This document shows, piece by piece, positions 1 to 7,630 of a stretch of 15,154 nucleotides of DNA (the first letter of the stretch is position 1; every line of letters starts with the position of its first letter). Both the position numbers and the translations under genes were made by a program. The notes below the pieces were generated by a model. That model searched no databases, was not told the DNA's origin, and was given only the letters and a program-made list of their open reading frames with translations. This DNA comes from an uncultured Clostridia bacterium (lineage in GTDB: Bacteria > Bacillota > Clostridia > Christensenellales > CAG-138): the NCBI GenBank assembly GCA_937915925.1, contig CALGGM010000162.1:1-15154 (forward strand), read 5' to 3'.

Positions 1-4
1 CTTT

Positions 5-47
5 CCTCTCCTTTTTTGTCATTTAAGCTTTGTCCAAATTTATTATA
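5..47 (-). promoter_or_regulatory. promoter -10 and ribosome site for a gene beyond the left edge
   Basis: Read on the minus strand, a perfect TATAAT lies at 47-42, followed by an AT-rich leader and an AAGGAGAGG ribosome site at 13-5. Only four bases separate that site from the window edge, so a start codon should lie just outside. No good -35 is seen at the usual distance. The inference is a further leftward gene with its own promoter, separate from kbl. The gene itself is not visible. Confidence 0.5.
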
Positions 48-118
48 CCACTTTCGCTTTGCTCAGGATGACACGCGAGGGGGATTTGCGAAGCGAAGAG
101 GGGTTGTGCGATATTTTC

Positions 119-233
119 GGGGCGTCCGGAGGACGCCCTCTACGAATTGCTGTGCAATCTTGATTGCCGGAAATCGGGTATCGGAAAGAACGAGACAATA
201 AACGAACCGTAGGGGGCGTCCTCCGGACGCCCC
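119..233. repeat. inverted-repeat element with 26-bp arms
   Basis: Two 26-base arms at 119-144 and 208-233 are reverse complements with one mismatch (25 of 26). They enclose 63 bases. Each arm is itself a small palindrome, GGCGTCC-GGA-GGACGCC, so the element can fold as two short hairpins or one long one. No ORF inside looks coding and no transposase is present. It resembles the miniature inverted-repeat elements scattered in gut Clostridia genomes, but I cannot name a family. Confidence 0.7.
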
Positions 234-250
234 GTCAAGACCCATAGCAG

Positions 251-278
251 CGAAAAAGCCCCGCATGAAGCGGGGCTT
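251..278 (-). terminator. intrinsic terminator after kbl
   Basis: On the minus strand a 9-bp stem AAGCCCCGC / GCGGGGCTT (256-264 with 270-278, loop 265-269) is followed by a T-rich run (TTTTT including the stem end). It lies 15 bases after the kbl stop and should end the tdh-kbl transcript. Confidence 0.75.
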
Positions 279-292
279 ATGTGATACGGGGC

Positions 293-1474
293 TTATAATC
301 CCATTTCCTTCTTCACTTCGCCGAAGCACTTGACGGCGAAATCGAGGTCCTCCTTGGTGTGACCCGCGGAGATCTGCGTGCGCACGCGCGCCTTGCCCAT
401 CGGAACGACGGGGTAAGAGAAGCCCGTTACGTACACGCCTTTCTCGAGCATGCGGTTTGCGAACTCCTGCGCGACCTTCGCGTCGTAGAGCATGATCGGA
501 ACGATCGGATGCTCGCCGGGCAGCAGGTCAAAGCCGAGCTTTTCCATTTCCTTGCGGAAATAGTTCGCGTTCTCGTGGACGCGATCGCGAAGCTCCGTGG
601 ACGCTTCGAGAAGGTCGATCGTCTTCATCGTCGCGGCGCAGATCGCGGGCGCGAGGGTGTTACTGAAGAGATACGGACGGGAGCGCTGACGGAGCAGGTC
701 GATGATCTCCTTGCGCGCTGCGGTGTAGCCGCCGGACGCGCCGCCGAGCGCCTTACCGAACGTGCCCGTGATGATGTCAACACGACCCATGACGCCGCAA
801 TGCTCCGCGGTGCCTCTGCCGTGCTCGCCCATGAAGCCGACCGCGTGCGAATCGTCGACCATGACGAGCGCGTCGTACTCTTCCGCGAGGTCGCAGATGC
901 CCTTCAGGTTTGCGATATAGCCGTCCATGGAGAACACGCCGTCGGTCGCGATCAGCTTGATGCGGCAGTCCTTGGCTTCCTCGAGCTTTGCTCTGAGGTC
1001 TTCCATGTCGTTGTTGTGATATCTGAGGCGCTTTGCCTTGCACAGACGCACGCCGTCGATGATGGAGGCGTGGTTCAGCTCATCGGAGATGACCGCGTCC
1101 TCGGGTCCTAAAAGTGTCTCGAAAAGACCGCCGTTTGCGTCGAAGCAGGAGGAATACAGGATCGCATCCTCCATGCCCACGAACTTTGCGACGCGCGCTT
1201 CGAGCTGCTTATGGATTTCCTGCGTGCCGCAGATGAAGCGGACGGAGGAAAGGCCGAAGCCCCACTCGTCGTAGCTTGCCTTTGCCGCGGCGATCAGATC
1301 GGGATTGTTGGAAAGACCGAGATAGTTATTTGCGCACATGTTGACGACGCCCTTTGCCTTCGTGGTGTCGATGCGGCTCTTCTGCGGCGTGGTGATGATG
1401 CGCTCTTCCTTGTACGTGCCCGCTTCGCGGATCGCGTCGAGCTGTTCGCGGTAGATACCGTATGCTTTCTTCAT
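293..1474 (-). CDS. kbl: glycine C-acetyltransferase (2-amino-3-ketobutyrate CoA ligase)
   Basis: A 393-residue fold-type I PLP enzyme of the alpha-oxoamine synthase family. It cleaves 2-amino-3-oxobutyrate with CoA to glycine and acetyl-CoA, the second step of threonine breakdown, in the cytosol. The PLP lysine is Lys241 in GTFGKALGG (235-243). The cofactor-binding VDDSHAVG (206-213) with Asp207 and His210 is present, as is the N-terminal ANNYLGL signature (48-54). The length matches known Kbl proteins. The start is set by GGAGG about nine bases upstream (1484-1488). Only 15 bases separate it from the stop of tdh, which makes the substrate, so the two form one operon. The family also contains 8-amino-7-oxononanoate and 5-aminolevulinate synthases, but the tdh neighbour argues strongly for Kbl. 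Confidence 0.94.
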   Translation of the reverse strand: MKKAYGIYREQLDAIREAGTYKEERIITTPQKSRIDTTKAKGVVNMCANNYLGLSNNPDLIAAAKASYDEWGFGLSSVRFICGTQEIHKQLEARVAKFVGMEDAILYSSCFDANGGLFETLLGPEDAVISDELNHASIIDGVRLCKAKRLRYHNNDMEDLRAKLEEAKDCRIKLIATDGVFSMDGYIANLKGICDLAEEYDALVMVDDSHAVGFMGEHGRGTAEHCGVMGRVDIITGTFGKALGGASGGYTAARKEIIDLLRQRSRPYLFSNTLAPAICAATMKTIDLLEASTELRDRVHENANYFRKEMEKLGFDLLPGEHPIVPIMLYDAKVAQEFANRMLEKGVYVTGFSYPVVPMGKARVRTQISAGHTKEDLDFAVKCFGEVKKEMGL

Positions 1475-1489
1475 TGGTTTTTTCCTCCG

Positions 1490-2533
1490 TTATTTCTTTG
1501 TCCAGTCAAAGATAACCTTGCCGGAATTGCCGGAATGCATGGCCTCGAAGCCTTTTTCAAACTCGGTGTAGTGGAAACGGTGCGTAATGACCGGATGCAG
1601 ATCGAGACCTCCCTGCACCATATAGGACATCTGATGCCAGTTATCCATCTTGCGCCCGTAAATGCCCTGCAGTGTCAGTCCCTTGCCGATGATGAGGTTC
1701 ATATCGAGAGAGATCGGACCGTTGCCGAGACCCAAAAGCGAGACCTTGCCGCCGTTGCGCATGACAGAAAGCAGCTGCTTGAAGGCAGCACCCGAGCCGG
1801 ACATTTCAAGACCGACGTCGAAACCCTCGACGAGCCCCTGCTGCTTCATGACTTCCTGCAGATCTTCCTTGGCGACGTTGACCGCGGCATCCGCGCCCAT
1901 CTTGCGGGCGAGGTCAAGACGGTACTCGTTCATATCCGTAATGACTACGCGGCGTGCGCCGGCATACTTGCAGATGCCGCAGGCGATAACGCCGATCGGA
2001 CCTGCGCCGGTGATCAGCACGTCCTCGCCGACGAGGTTGAACATCAGCGCGGTGTGCGTAGCGTTGCCGAACGCATCAAAGAAGGCGACGACATCCTCGT
2101 CCAACTGCGGGTCAATAATGATGACATTCTTTTCCGGGATGCAGACGTATTCCGCGAACGCACCGTCGCGATCCACGCCGACGCTCTTCGTGTTCTTGCA
2201 CCATTGGATGTTTCCCGTGTGGCAGTTGCGGCAATGGCCGCAGGTGATGTGTCCCTCGCCGGATACGCGCATGCCGACGGTAAGGCCGGTAACACCTGCG
2301 CCGAGCGCTGCTATCTCGCCAACGTATTCGTGACCGATGACCATCGGCGGTTTCACATGCTCTGCAGACCACGGCGTCCAGTCATAGATATGCACGTCCG
2401 TGCCGCAGATCGCCGTCTTGTGAACCTTGATCAGCACTTCTCCGGGACCGGGTTCCGGAACGGGAACCCGGCGCAGTTCGAGACCGACGCCCGCAACGGG
2501 TTTGACGATTGCATCCATCATTTTCGGTATCAT
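1490..2533 (-). CDS. tdh: L-threonine 3-dehydrogenase, zinc-dependent
   Basis: A 347-residue medium-chain dehydrogenase that oxidises L-threonine to 2-amino-3-oxobutyrate with NAD+. Catalytic zinc ligands are visible as Cys43 (ICGTD), His68 and Glu69 (GHEY). The structural-zinc cysteines are Cys98, Cys101, Cys104 and Cys112. The Rossmann motif GAGPIG is at 176-181, and an acidic residue after the second strand (ITDMNEYR, Asp200) favours NAD over NADP. The start is fixed by AAGGAGG (2540-2546) at normal spacing. It is followed directly by kbl. The unstable ketone product and the 15-base gap suggest coupled expression. Alternatives in the family, such as sorbitol or butanediol dehydrogenase, are less likely given kbl. 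Confidence 0.94.
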   Translation of the reverse strand: MIPKMMDAIVKPVAGVGLELRRVPVPEPGPGEVLIKVHKTAICGTDVHIYDWTPWSAEHVKPPMVIGHEYVGEIAALGAGVTGLTVGMRVSGEGHITCGHCRNCHTGNIQWCKNTKSVGVDRDGAFAEYVCIPEKNVIIIDPQLDEDVVAFFDAFGNATHTALMFNLVGEDVLITGAGPIGVIACGICKYAGARRVVITDMNEYRLDLARKMGADAAVNVAKEDLQEVMKQQGLVEGFDVGLEMSGSGAAFKQLLSVMRNGGKVSLLGLGNGPISLDMNLIIGKGLTLQGIYGRKMDNWHQMSYMVQGGLDLHPVITHRFHYTEFEKGFEAMHSGNSGKVIFDWTKK

Positions 2534-2566
2534 ATGAATTCCTCCTTAGTGTTACAATACAGTTTC

Positions 2567-2690
2567 AACAACCCTCCTGTCTCGCTTCGCGATCCACCCT
2601 CCCTTGCACAGGGAGGGCAAGGAGCGCGTCCGGTCTTGCCTCCCCTGTGCAAGGGGAGGTGTCAACCGACAGGTTGACGGAAGGGTTGTT
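2567..2690. repeat. miniature inverted-repeat element between ilvE and tdh
   Basis: The outer ends AACAACCCTCC (2567-2577) and GGAAGGGTTGTT (2679-2690) are near reverse complements. Inside, CCTTGCACAGGG (2602-2613) and CCCTGTGCAAGG (2643-2654) are perfect reverse complements, and GTCAACC-GACA-GGTTGAC (2661-2678) is a local hairpin. The element is about 124 bp, has no coding capacity, and looks like a non-autonomous repeat. No T-tract follows the hairpins, so it is not an obvious terminator, and ilvE transcripts could continue into tdh. Confidence 0.7.
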
Positions 2691-2696
2691 TCCTCT

Positions 2697-3773
2697 TCAC
2701 ACTCTTCCGATCTCAACGGACCAGCCGAAGGGATCCTTCTCACGGCCCCACTGGATGTCGGTCAGGGTCTTGTAGGCGTAGGCGGAGATCGGTCCGATTT
2801 CGCCGTTGTTGATCTTCATGACCTTGTCGCCCCACTTGAGCTCGCCGACCGGGCTGATGACCGCCGCGGTGCCGGTGCCGAAGACCTCGTTGAGCTTGCC
2901 GGCGTCGTACGCGTCGGAAACCTCCTGGATCGCGATCTTGCGCTCGGTGACCTTGTAGCCCTTGTTCTTCAGAATTTCGATCATCGACTTTCTGGTGATG
3001 CCCGAAAGGATGCTGCCGTCGAGCTCCGGCGTGATGACCTCGCCGTCGATGACGAAGAAGATGTTCATGGCGCCGACCTCGCCGACGTACTTCTTCTCGA
3101 CGCCGTCGAGCCACAGCACCTGCGAATAGCCCTTCTCATGCGCGATCTCCTGCGCGAGCATCGAGGACGCGTAGTTGCCGCCGGTCTTGGCAAAGCCGGT
3201 TCCGCCGCGGACCGCGCGGACGTATTCTTCCTCGACATAGATCGGAACGGGCTTTAAGCCGCTCTCATAGTACGCGCCGGACGGGCTTAATAGCACCATA
3301 TAGAGGTAGCTGTCCGCTTCCTTGACGCCGAGACGGGATTCATTGCCGATGCACATCGGACGGATATACAGCGACGCGCCGGGATCGGACGGGATCCAGT
3401 CCTTGTCGAGCATGACGAGCTCCTTGAGGCTCTCCACGCAGAAATCGACGTCAAGCGTCGGGATGCACAGACGCTCGTTGGAAAGATTCATGCGCTTGAA
3501 GTTCTCCTCCGGACGGAACAAAAGAACTCTGCCGTCCTCGGCGCGGTACGCCTTCATGCCCTCGAACGTTTCCTGCGCGTAGTGGAGGACGGTGCTTGCC
3601 GGGCTGATGGAGATCGGACCGTACGGAACGATCTTCGCGTCGTGCCAGCCCTGACCCTTGTCGTACTGCATGATCAGCATGTGATCGGTGAAGACGACGC
3701 CGAAGCCAAGCTTCTGACCCTTGACCGGTTTTGCTTTGGGATGCTCTGTTTTGATGATGGTTAAACCTTCCAT
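2697..3773 (-). CDS. ilvE: branched-chain amino acid aminotransferase (class IV, type II)
   Basis: A 358-residue fold-type IV PLP enzyme that interconverts Val, Leu and Ile with their 2-oxoacids using 2-oxoglutarate/glutamate. The PLP lysine is Lys196 in FAKTGGNYA (194-202). Also visible are EVGAMNIFF (232-240), the SGITR signature (257-261), and the GTGTAAVISP loop (299-308) that binds PLP phosphate. The start is placed at 3773, where GAGGGAG precedes an ATG. An in-frame extension to 3917 is possible but would run through the divergent regulator gene and its promoter. It faces a GntR regulator. The last residues after WSVEI (Gly-Arg-Val) are encoded by a sequence resembling an Illumina adapter, so the extreme C-terminus may be artefactual. 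Family assignment is secure; whether it works in synthesis or catabolism is inferred from neighbours. Confidence 0.93.
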   Translation of the reverse strand: MEGLTIIKTEHPKAKPVKGQKLGFGVVFTDHMLIMQYDKGQGWHDAKIVPYGPISISPASTVLHYAQETFEGMKAYRAEDGRVLLFRPEENFKRMNLSNERLCIPTLDVDFCVESLKELVMLDKDWIPSDPGASLYIRPMCIGNESRLGVKEADSYLYMVLLSPSGAYYESGLKPVPIYVEEEYVRAVRGGTGFAKTGGNYASSMLAQEIAHEKGYSQVLWLDGVEKKYVGEVGAMNIFFVIDGEVITPELDGSILSGITRKSMIEILKNKGYKVTERKIAIQEVSDAYDAGKLNEVFGTGTAAVISPVGELKWGDKVMKINNGEIGPISAYAYKTLTDIQWGREKDPFGWSVEIGRV

Positions 3774-3801
3774 TTTGATTCTCCCTCTTTTTACATTTTT
3801 A

Positions 3802-3830
3802 TTGTTTTCCGCATGGTTTTGCGGTATAAT
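3802..3830 (+). promoter_or_regulatory. promoter of the GntR-family regulator, with palindromic spacer
   Basis: TTGTTT (3802-3807) and a perfect TATAAT (3825-3830) are separated by exactly 17 bases. The spacer holds an inverted repeat CCGCA / TGCGG (3809-3813, 3820-3824). A second, looser one, CGGTA / TACCG (3822-3826, 3836-3840), spans the -10. Either could be an autoregulatory operator. The promoter call is seen directly; the operator role is inference. Confidence 0.7.
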
Positions 3831-3851
3831 CCGATTACCGGAGGTGATCGT

Positions 3852-4538
3852 ATGCCCTATGGAAACAACGCGCTGTCGGAGCGCATCGCGGACCGTCTCG
3901 CCGAAATGATCGTGCACGGGAGATTCGTCCCGGGCGAAAAGCTACCGAACGAGCTTGAGCTTTCCGACGAGCTTTCCGTAAGCCGCACGACTTTAAGAGA
4001 GGCGCTTCGCATTCTTTCCACGCGCGGGCTTGTCGAGGTGCGCCGCGGCGTCGGCACGTTTGTGACGCAGAGCCGCAACGTGCAGGCGGATTACAGCGTT
4101 TTGAAGATCCAGAACACGAACGTGAACACCAAGGATCTTTACGAGATGCGCCTGATGTTCGAGCCGCAGGCGGCGTACTATGCGGCGTATCGCGCGAGCA
4201 AGGAGGATCTGTCCGAAATCGCCCGCTGCTGCGAGATCAACGATCACATGATCGAGACCCGCGATCCGCAATGGGATGAGACGGAGCAGAAGTTCCACAA
4301 TGCGATCGCTTCCGCCACGCACAACCCGTTTATCACCGCGCTGCTGCCCATCTTCAACCGCGCCATCCATCATGGCGTCCTGCTCGCCAACGAAGCGCCG
4401 GAGGTCGCCGAAATGACACTGCGCGATCATCATGTGCTGATGCAGTACCTTTTGGAACGCAACCCGGAGGGCGCGAAAACCGCCATGCAGCTGCATATCA
4501 TCAACACGATGCGCGCGTTCCGCATCGAACTGGACTGA
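3852..4538 (+). CDS. GntR-family transcriptional regulator, FadR/FCD subfamily
   Basis: A 228-residue DNA-binding regulator. Residues 7-73 form the GntR winged helix (LSERIADRLAEMIV, then PNELELSDELSVSRTTLREAL, ending in the RRGVGTFV wing). Residues from about 95 to 222 form an all-helical FCD ligand domain. Candidate metal ligands are Glu145, His149 (FHNAI), His193 (DHH) and His215 (LHI); the first is usually Asp. The start is set by GGAGGTGAT just upstream of the ATG at 3852. FCD members typically bind small carboxylates and repress catabolic genes. This one lies between ilvE, the CoA-transferase and the VOR operon, so a branched oxoacid, acyl-CoA or carboxylic acid is a reasonable but unproven ligand. 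It ends base-to-base with the convergent CoA-transferase. Confidence 0.92.
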   Translation: MPYGNNALSERIADRLAEMIVHGRFVPGEKLPNELELSDELSVSRTTLREALRILSTRGLVEVRRGVGTFVTQSRNVQADYSVLKIQNTNVNTKDLYEMRLMFEPQAAYYAAYRASKEDLSEIARCCEINDHMIETRDPQWDETEQKFHNAIASATHNPFITALLPIFNRAIHHGVLLANEAPEVAEMTLRDHHVLMQYLLERNPEGAKTAMQLHIINTMRAFRIELD

Positions 4539-6068
4539 TCAATAAACGATCAGATCCTCCGCCACATCGACCTTGAACGGAAGCAGATCCAGGATCTGCT
4601 TCTTTACGTCTACGCCCTTGCGCACTTCGGTGAGCACAAGCCCCTTCTCGCCGAGCTTGAACACGCAGCGCTCGGTCACATAGGTGACGTCCTGCTTGTT
4701 TTCGTGCGCGTTCTGCGCGGAGAACGAAAGAGCCGTGACATGCTCGGCAAACTTTAGGAACTTGCCTTCCTTGACGATCTTTAAGCCCTCCTCGCCGTCC
4801 TCGATCTCCAAGCCGCCTGCCGAGAACGTCGTGCAGAACACGACCTTGGGCGTGAACTGCGTGATGTTGATAAAGCCGCCGATGCCGGAAAGCTTTTTCG
4901 GATGGTAATGCCCGTTGACATTGCCCTCGCCGTCGATCTCCAGCGCGCCGATAAAGCAGATGTCGAGCCCGCCGCCGTCGTACAGGTCGAACTGCTCGGC
5001 GGTGGTGCAGCACGCCTGTGCGCCCATCGCCGCGCCGAACGCGAACCCGCCCGCGGGCAGACCCTTCATGGAACCGGCTTCGACCGTCAGCGCCACCTTA
5101 CTCAGCATGCCGCTCTTTGCCGCTTCGACCGCCACAAACTCCGGCGCGCCGACGCCGATGTTCACGACGTGACCGGGCTTCAATTCCTTTGCCGCGCGCT
5201 TTGCGATCAGCCGCTTCGCAAGATCCTTCGGATCCTCCTTCGCGCTGTTTTTAACGTAGGCTTCGAGCTCCGCGTCCGTCATGGGCACGTCGCCCGCGTA
5301 GCGCGGATCGGAACCCGAAATGCCTTGGATCTGATCCTGCCCGGGGCAGACGCAGATGTAGTCCACGAGCACCGAGGGGATCACGACCTCGGACGGTCTT
5401 CTCGGCGTGTCGAGCTTGCGCTTGACCTGCACGATGACCTTGCCGCCGCAGCGCCTTGTAAGCTGCGCGATCGAAAGCGCGTCGCCGATGACCGGCTCGT
5501 CTTCCCACGAAATGTTGCCGTACGCATCCGCGCTCGTGCCCTTCAAAAGCGCGACGTCGGGACGCGGGGTCGCGTACTTTAGGCGGCGCTTGCCGTCGAT
5601 GACGATCTCCTCGACCAGCTCCTGCTTCGACTGCTCGTTCAGCTGATAGCCCTTGTGCTTCGGGTCGACGAACAGGTTCAGACCCGCGTCGGAAATATAG
5701 TACGGATGTCCCGCCGCGCCGGCGCGCACCGCGTGCGACATGACGCCGAACGGCAGGTTGTACGCCTCGATCTTGTTTTCGAGGATCATCTTTGCGGTGT
5801 CGGGCATGGAGCCGTAGTGCGACATGATGACCGTCTTGACGCCGCCGAGCGGAACGATCTTTTCGCAGGGCTGACCGGGAAGCCAACCGCCGAGACCCGC
5901 CGTGCAGTACAGCGTAAGATCACGGGGGTGACCCTCGGCTTCGAAGCGCTCGTTCAGCGCGATAGAAAGCTGTTCGGCATTGTTCATGCCCAAAAAGTTG
6001 TTGTAGATCACGCAGTCTCCGTCCCGGATCAATTTGACTGCTTCCGCGGCAGAAATAAACTGTGCCAT
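4539..6068 (-). CDS. acyl-CoA:carboxylate CoA-transferase (propionate CoA-transferase-like, fused alpha/beta)
   Basis: A 509-residue cytosolic family I CoA-transferase with both halves in one chain: alpha-like about 1-255, beta-like about 280-509. The catalytic glutamate is Glu330 in VEAGS, followed by GLPAGG (336-341), and FDLYDGGGLDICF lies downstream as in propionate CoA-transferases. It moves CoA between short acyl groups, typically acyl-CoA plus acetate to free acid plus acetyl-CoA. The start at 6068 is chosen because AAGGAGA lies just before that ATG; an in-frame ATG six codons upstream lies before this site. Its 5' side carries the hairpin array and no convincing promoter. With ilvE and VOR nearby, branched acyl-CoA is an inferred substrate. 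Acetoacetate or propionate use cannot be excluded. Confidence 0.88.
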   Translation of the reverse strand: MAQFISAAEAVKLIRDGDCVIYNNFLGMNNAEQLSIALNERFEAEGHPRDLTLYCTAGLGGWLPGQPCEKIVPLGGVKTVIMSHYGSMPDTAKMILENKIEAYNLPFGVMSHAVRAGAAGHPYYISDAGLNLFVDPKHKGYQLNEQSKQELVEEIVIDGKRRLKYATPRPDVALLKGTSADAYGNISWEDEPVIGDALSIAQLTRRCGGKVIVQVKRKLDTPRRPSEVVIPSVLVDYICVCPGQDQIQGISGSDPRYAGDVPMTDAELEAYVKNSAKEDPKDLAKRLIAKRAAKELKPGHVVNIGVGAPEFVAVEAAKSGMLSKVALTVEAGSMKGLPAGGFAFGAAMGAQACCTTAEQFDLYDGGGLDICFIGALEIDGEGNVNGHYHPKKLSGIGGFINITQFTPKVVFCTTFSAGGLEIEDGEEGLKIVKEGKFLKFAEHVTALSFSAQNAHENKQDVTYVTERCVFKLGEKGLVLTEVRKGVDVKKQILDLLPFKVDVAEDLIVY

Positions 6069-6086
6069 AGAAATCTCCTTTTTCAT

Positions 6087-6299
6087 GCACCCAACGGGTG
6101 CAATTCATGTCCGAAGGACATATCGTTCCCCGCAGGGGATTATCGCGTCCCGTAAGGGACATATCGTGCCGTCAGGCATATCGTTCTAAAGGAATATCGC
6201 CGACCATCCGACGATATGCGGTCTTTTACCGCACGATATATTTGCCTTGCAAATACGATATACGGCTGACGCCGCGCGATATGTCTGCCGGAGGCAGAC
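6087..6299. repeat. array of ten mini-hairpins with constant linkers (ATATCG / CGATAT)
   Basis: Ten short, mostly perfect palindromes follow each other: 6087-6101, 6108-6120, 6127-6139, 6147-6160, 6167-6178, 6184-6194 (weak), 6218-6232, 6240-6254, 6263-6274 and 6283-6299. Stems are mainly 4-7 bp with 3-5 base loops, and every stem sequence is different. Linkers are constant: AATTCAT once, then (A/T)TATCG in the left half and CGATAT in the right half, with the switch around 6194-6217. It is not a CRISPR array, since no stem repeats and linkers are only about six bases. It lies between the VOR gamma gene and the CoA-transferase and could be in the latter's 5' leader. Confidence 0.85.
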
Positions 6300-6304
6300 G
6301 CGAA

Positions 6305-6340
6305 TAAACCGCAGGGGCTGCCGCGGGTGTCGGCAACCCC
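6305..6340 (-). terminator. probable terminator after the VOR operon
   Basis: On the minus strand GGGGTTGCCG (6340-6331) pairs with CGGCAGCCCC (6323-6314) with one G-T wobble, across a 7-base loop. GCGGTTTATT follows. The T-tract is short, so it may be weak. It begins 13 bases after the gamma-subunit stop. Confidence 0.5.
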
Positions 6341-6353
6341 TTACGATGTGCTG

Positions 6354-6890
6354 TTATTCGATGCAGGATGCGCCGCGCAGCAGCGCTTCGCGGTTCAACG
6401 GGATCAGCTTTGCCTTCTTCTCGCCGAGCTTTTCAAGAAGCGCCTGAAGAACGGTTTCGACCTCCACGCACTTGGACTTGCCGAGATATGCGCCGAGCAT
6501 GATCATGTTGCTGACCTTGCTGTTTCCGAGCTCGTTTGCGATCTCCGTGCAGGGGACATAGTACGCGTTCACGTCGGTGCGCTTGACCTTGATGTCGATC
6601 ATCGAGCTGTTGACAAAGATCGAGCCGCCGGGGACGACCTTGTCCTCGAACTTCTCAAGGGACGGACGGTTCATGACGATCAGCGACGTCGGACGCGTCA
6701 CGAGCGGAGAGTCGATCTCCTGATCGGAAAGCATAACGCTGCAGTTTGCCGTGCCGCCGCGCATTTCCGGACCGTACGAGGGGATCCACGAGGTGTTCTT
6801 GCCTTCCATCATGCCGGCAGCCGCAAGGAGCTGTCCCATGAGCAGAACGCCCTGTCCGCCGAAGCCTGCGAAAATATTTCTCTCAACCAT
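6354..6890 (-). CDS. 2-oxoacid:ferredoxin oxidoreductase, gamma subunit
   Basis: A 178-residue protein of the pyruvate/ketoisovalerate oxidoreductase gamma family, which interacts with CoA in these complexes. GFGGQG is at 9-14 and the family's SYGPEMRGG at 38-46, with the usual length of about 180 residues. It lacks iron-sulfur motifs, as expected. The start lies two bases after the beta-subunit stop. Its ribosome site AAGGAGG is made by the last codons of beta, so translation should be coupled. It is the last gene of the operon. The alpha subunit suggests a VOR-type enzyme, but the gamma chain alone does not separate VOR from KOR. Confidence 0.9.
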   Translation of the reverse strand: MVERNIFAGFGGQGVLLMGQLLAAAGMMEGKNTSWIPSYGPEMRGGTANCSVMLSDQEIDSPLVTRPTSLIVMNRPSLEKFEDKVVPGGSIFVNSSMIDIKVKRTDVNAYYVPCTEIANELGNSKVSNMIMLGAYLGKSKCVEVETVLQALLEKLGEKKAKLIPLNREALLRGASCIE

Positions 6891-6892
6891 GG

Positions 6893-7627
<735 letters not shown>

Positions 7628-7630
7628 CTT

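Noticed and set aside
1211..2677. Long plus-strand ORF (488 codons) opposite kbl and tdh
   Set aside because: It runs antisense to two clear enzymes in a GC-rich genome. It has no ribosome site and its composition is biased to Arg, Ala, Asp and Val. The same applies to the plus-strand ORFs at 2604, 4902, 10817 and 12015.
3774..3917. Longer ilvE reading frame starting at 3917
   Set aside because: The extra 48 codons cross the promoter and first codons of the divergent regulator, while the ATG at 3773 has a ribosome site and a normal family N-terminus.
6087..6299. CRISPR array
   Set aside because: The units are unrelated palindromes of 11-17 bases with linkers of about six. There is no constant 20-40 base repeat, no spacer of regular length, and no cas gene.
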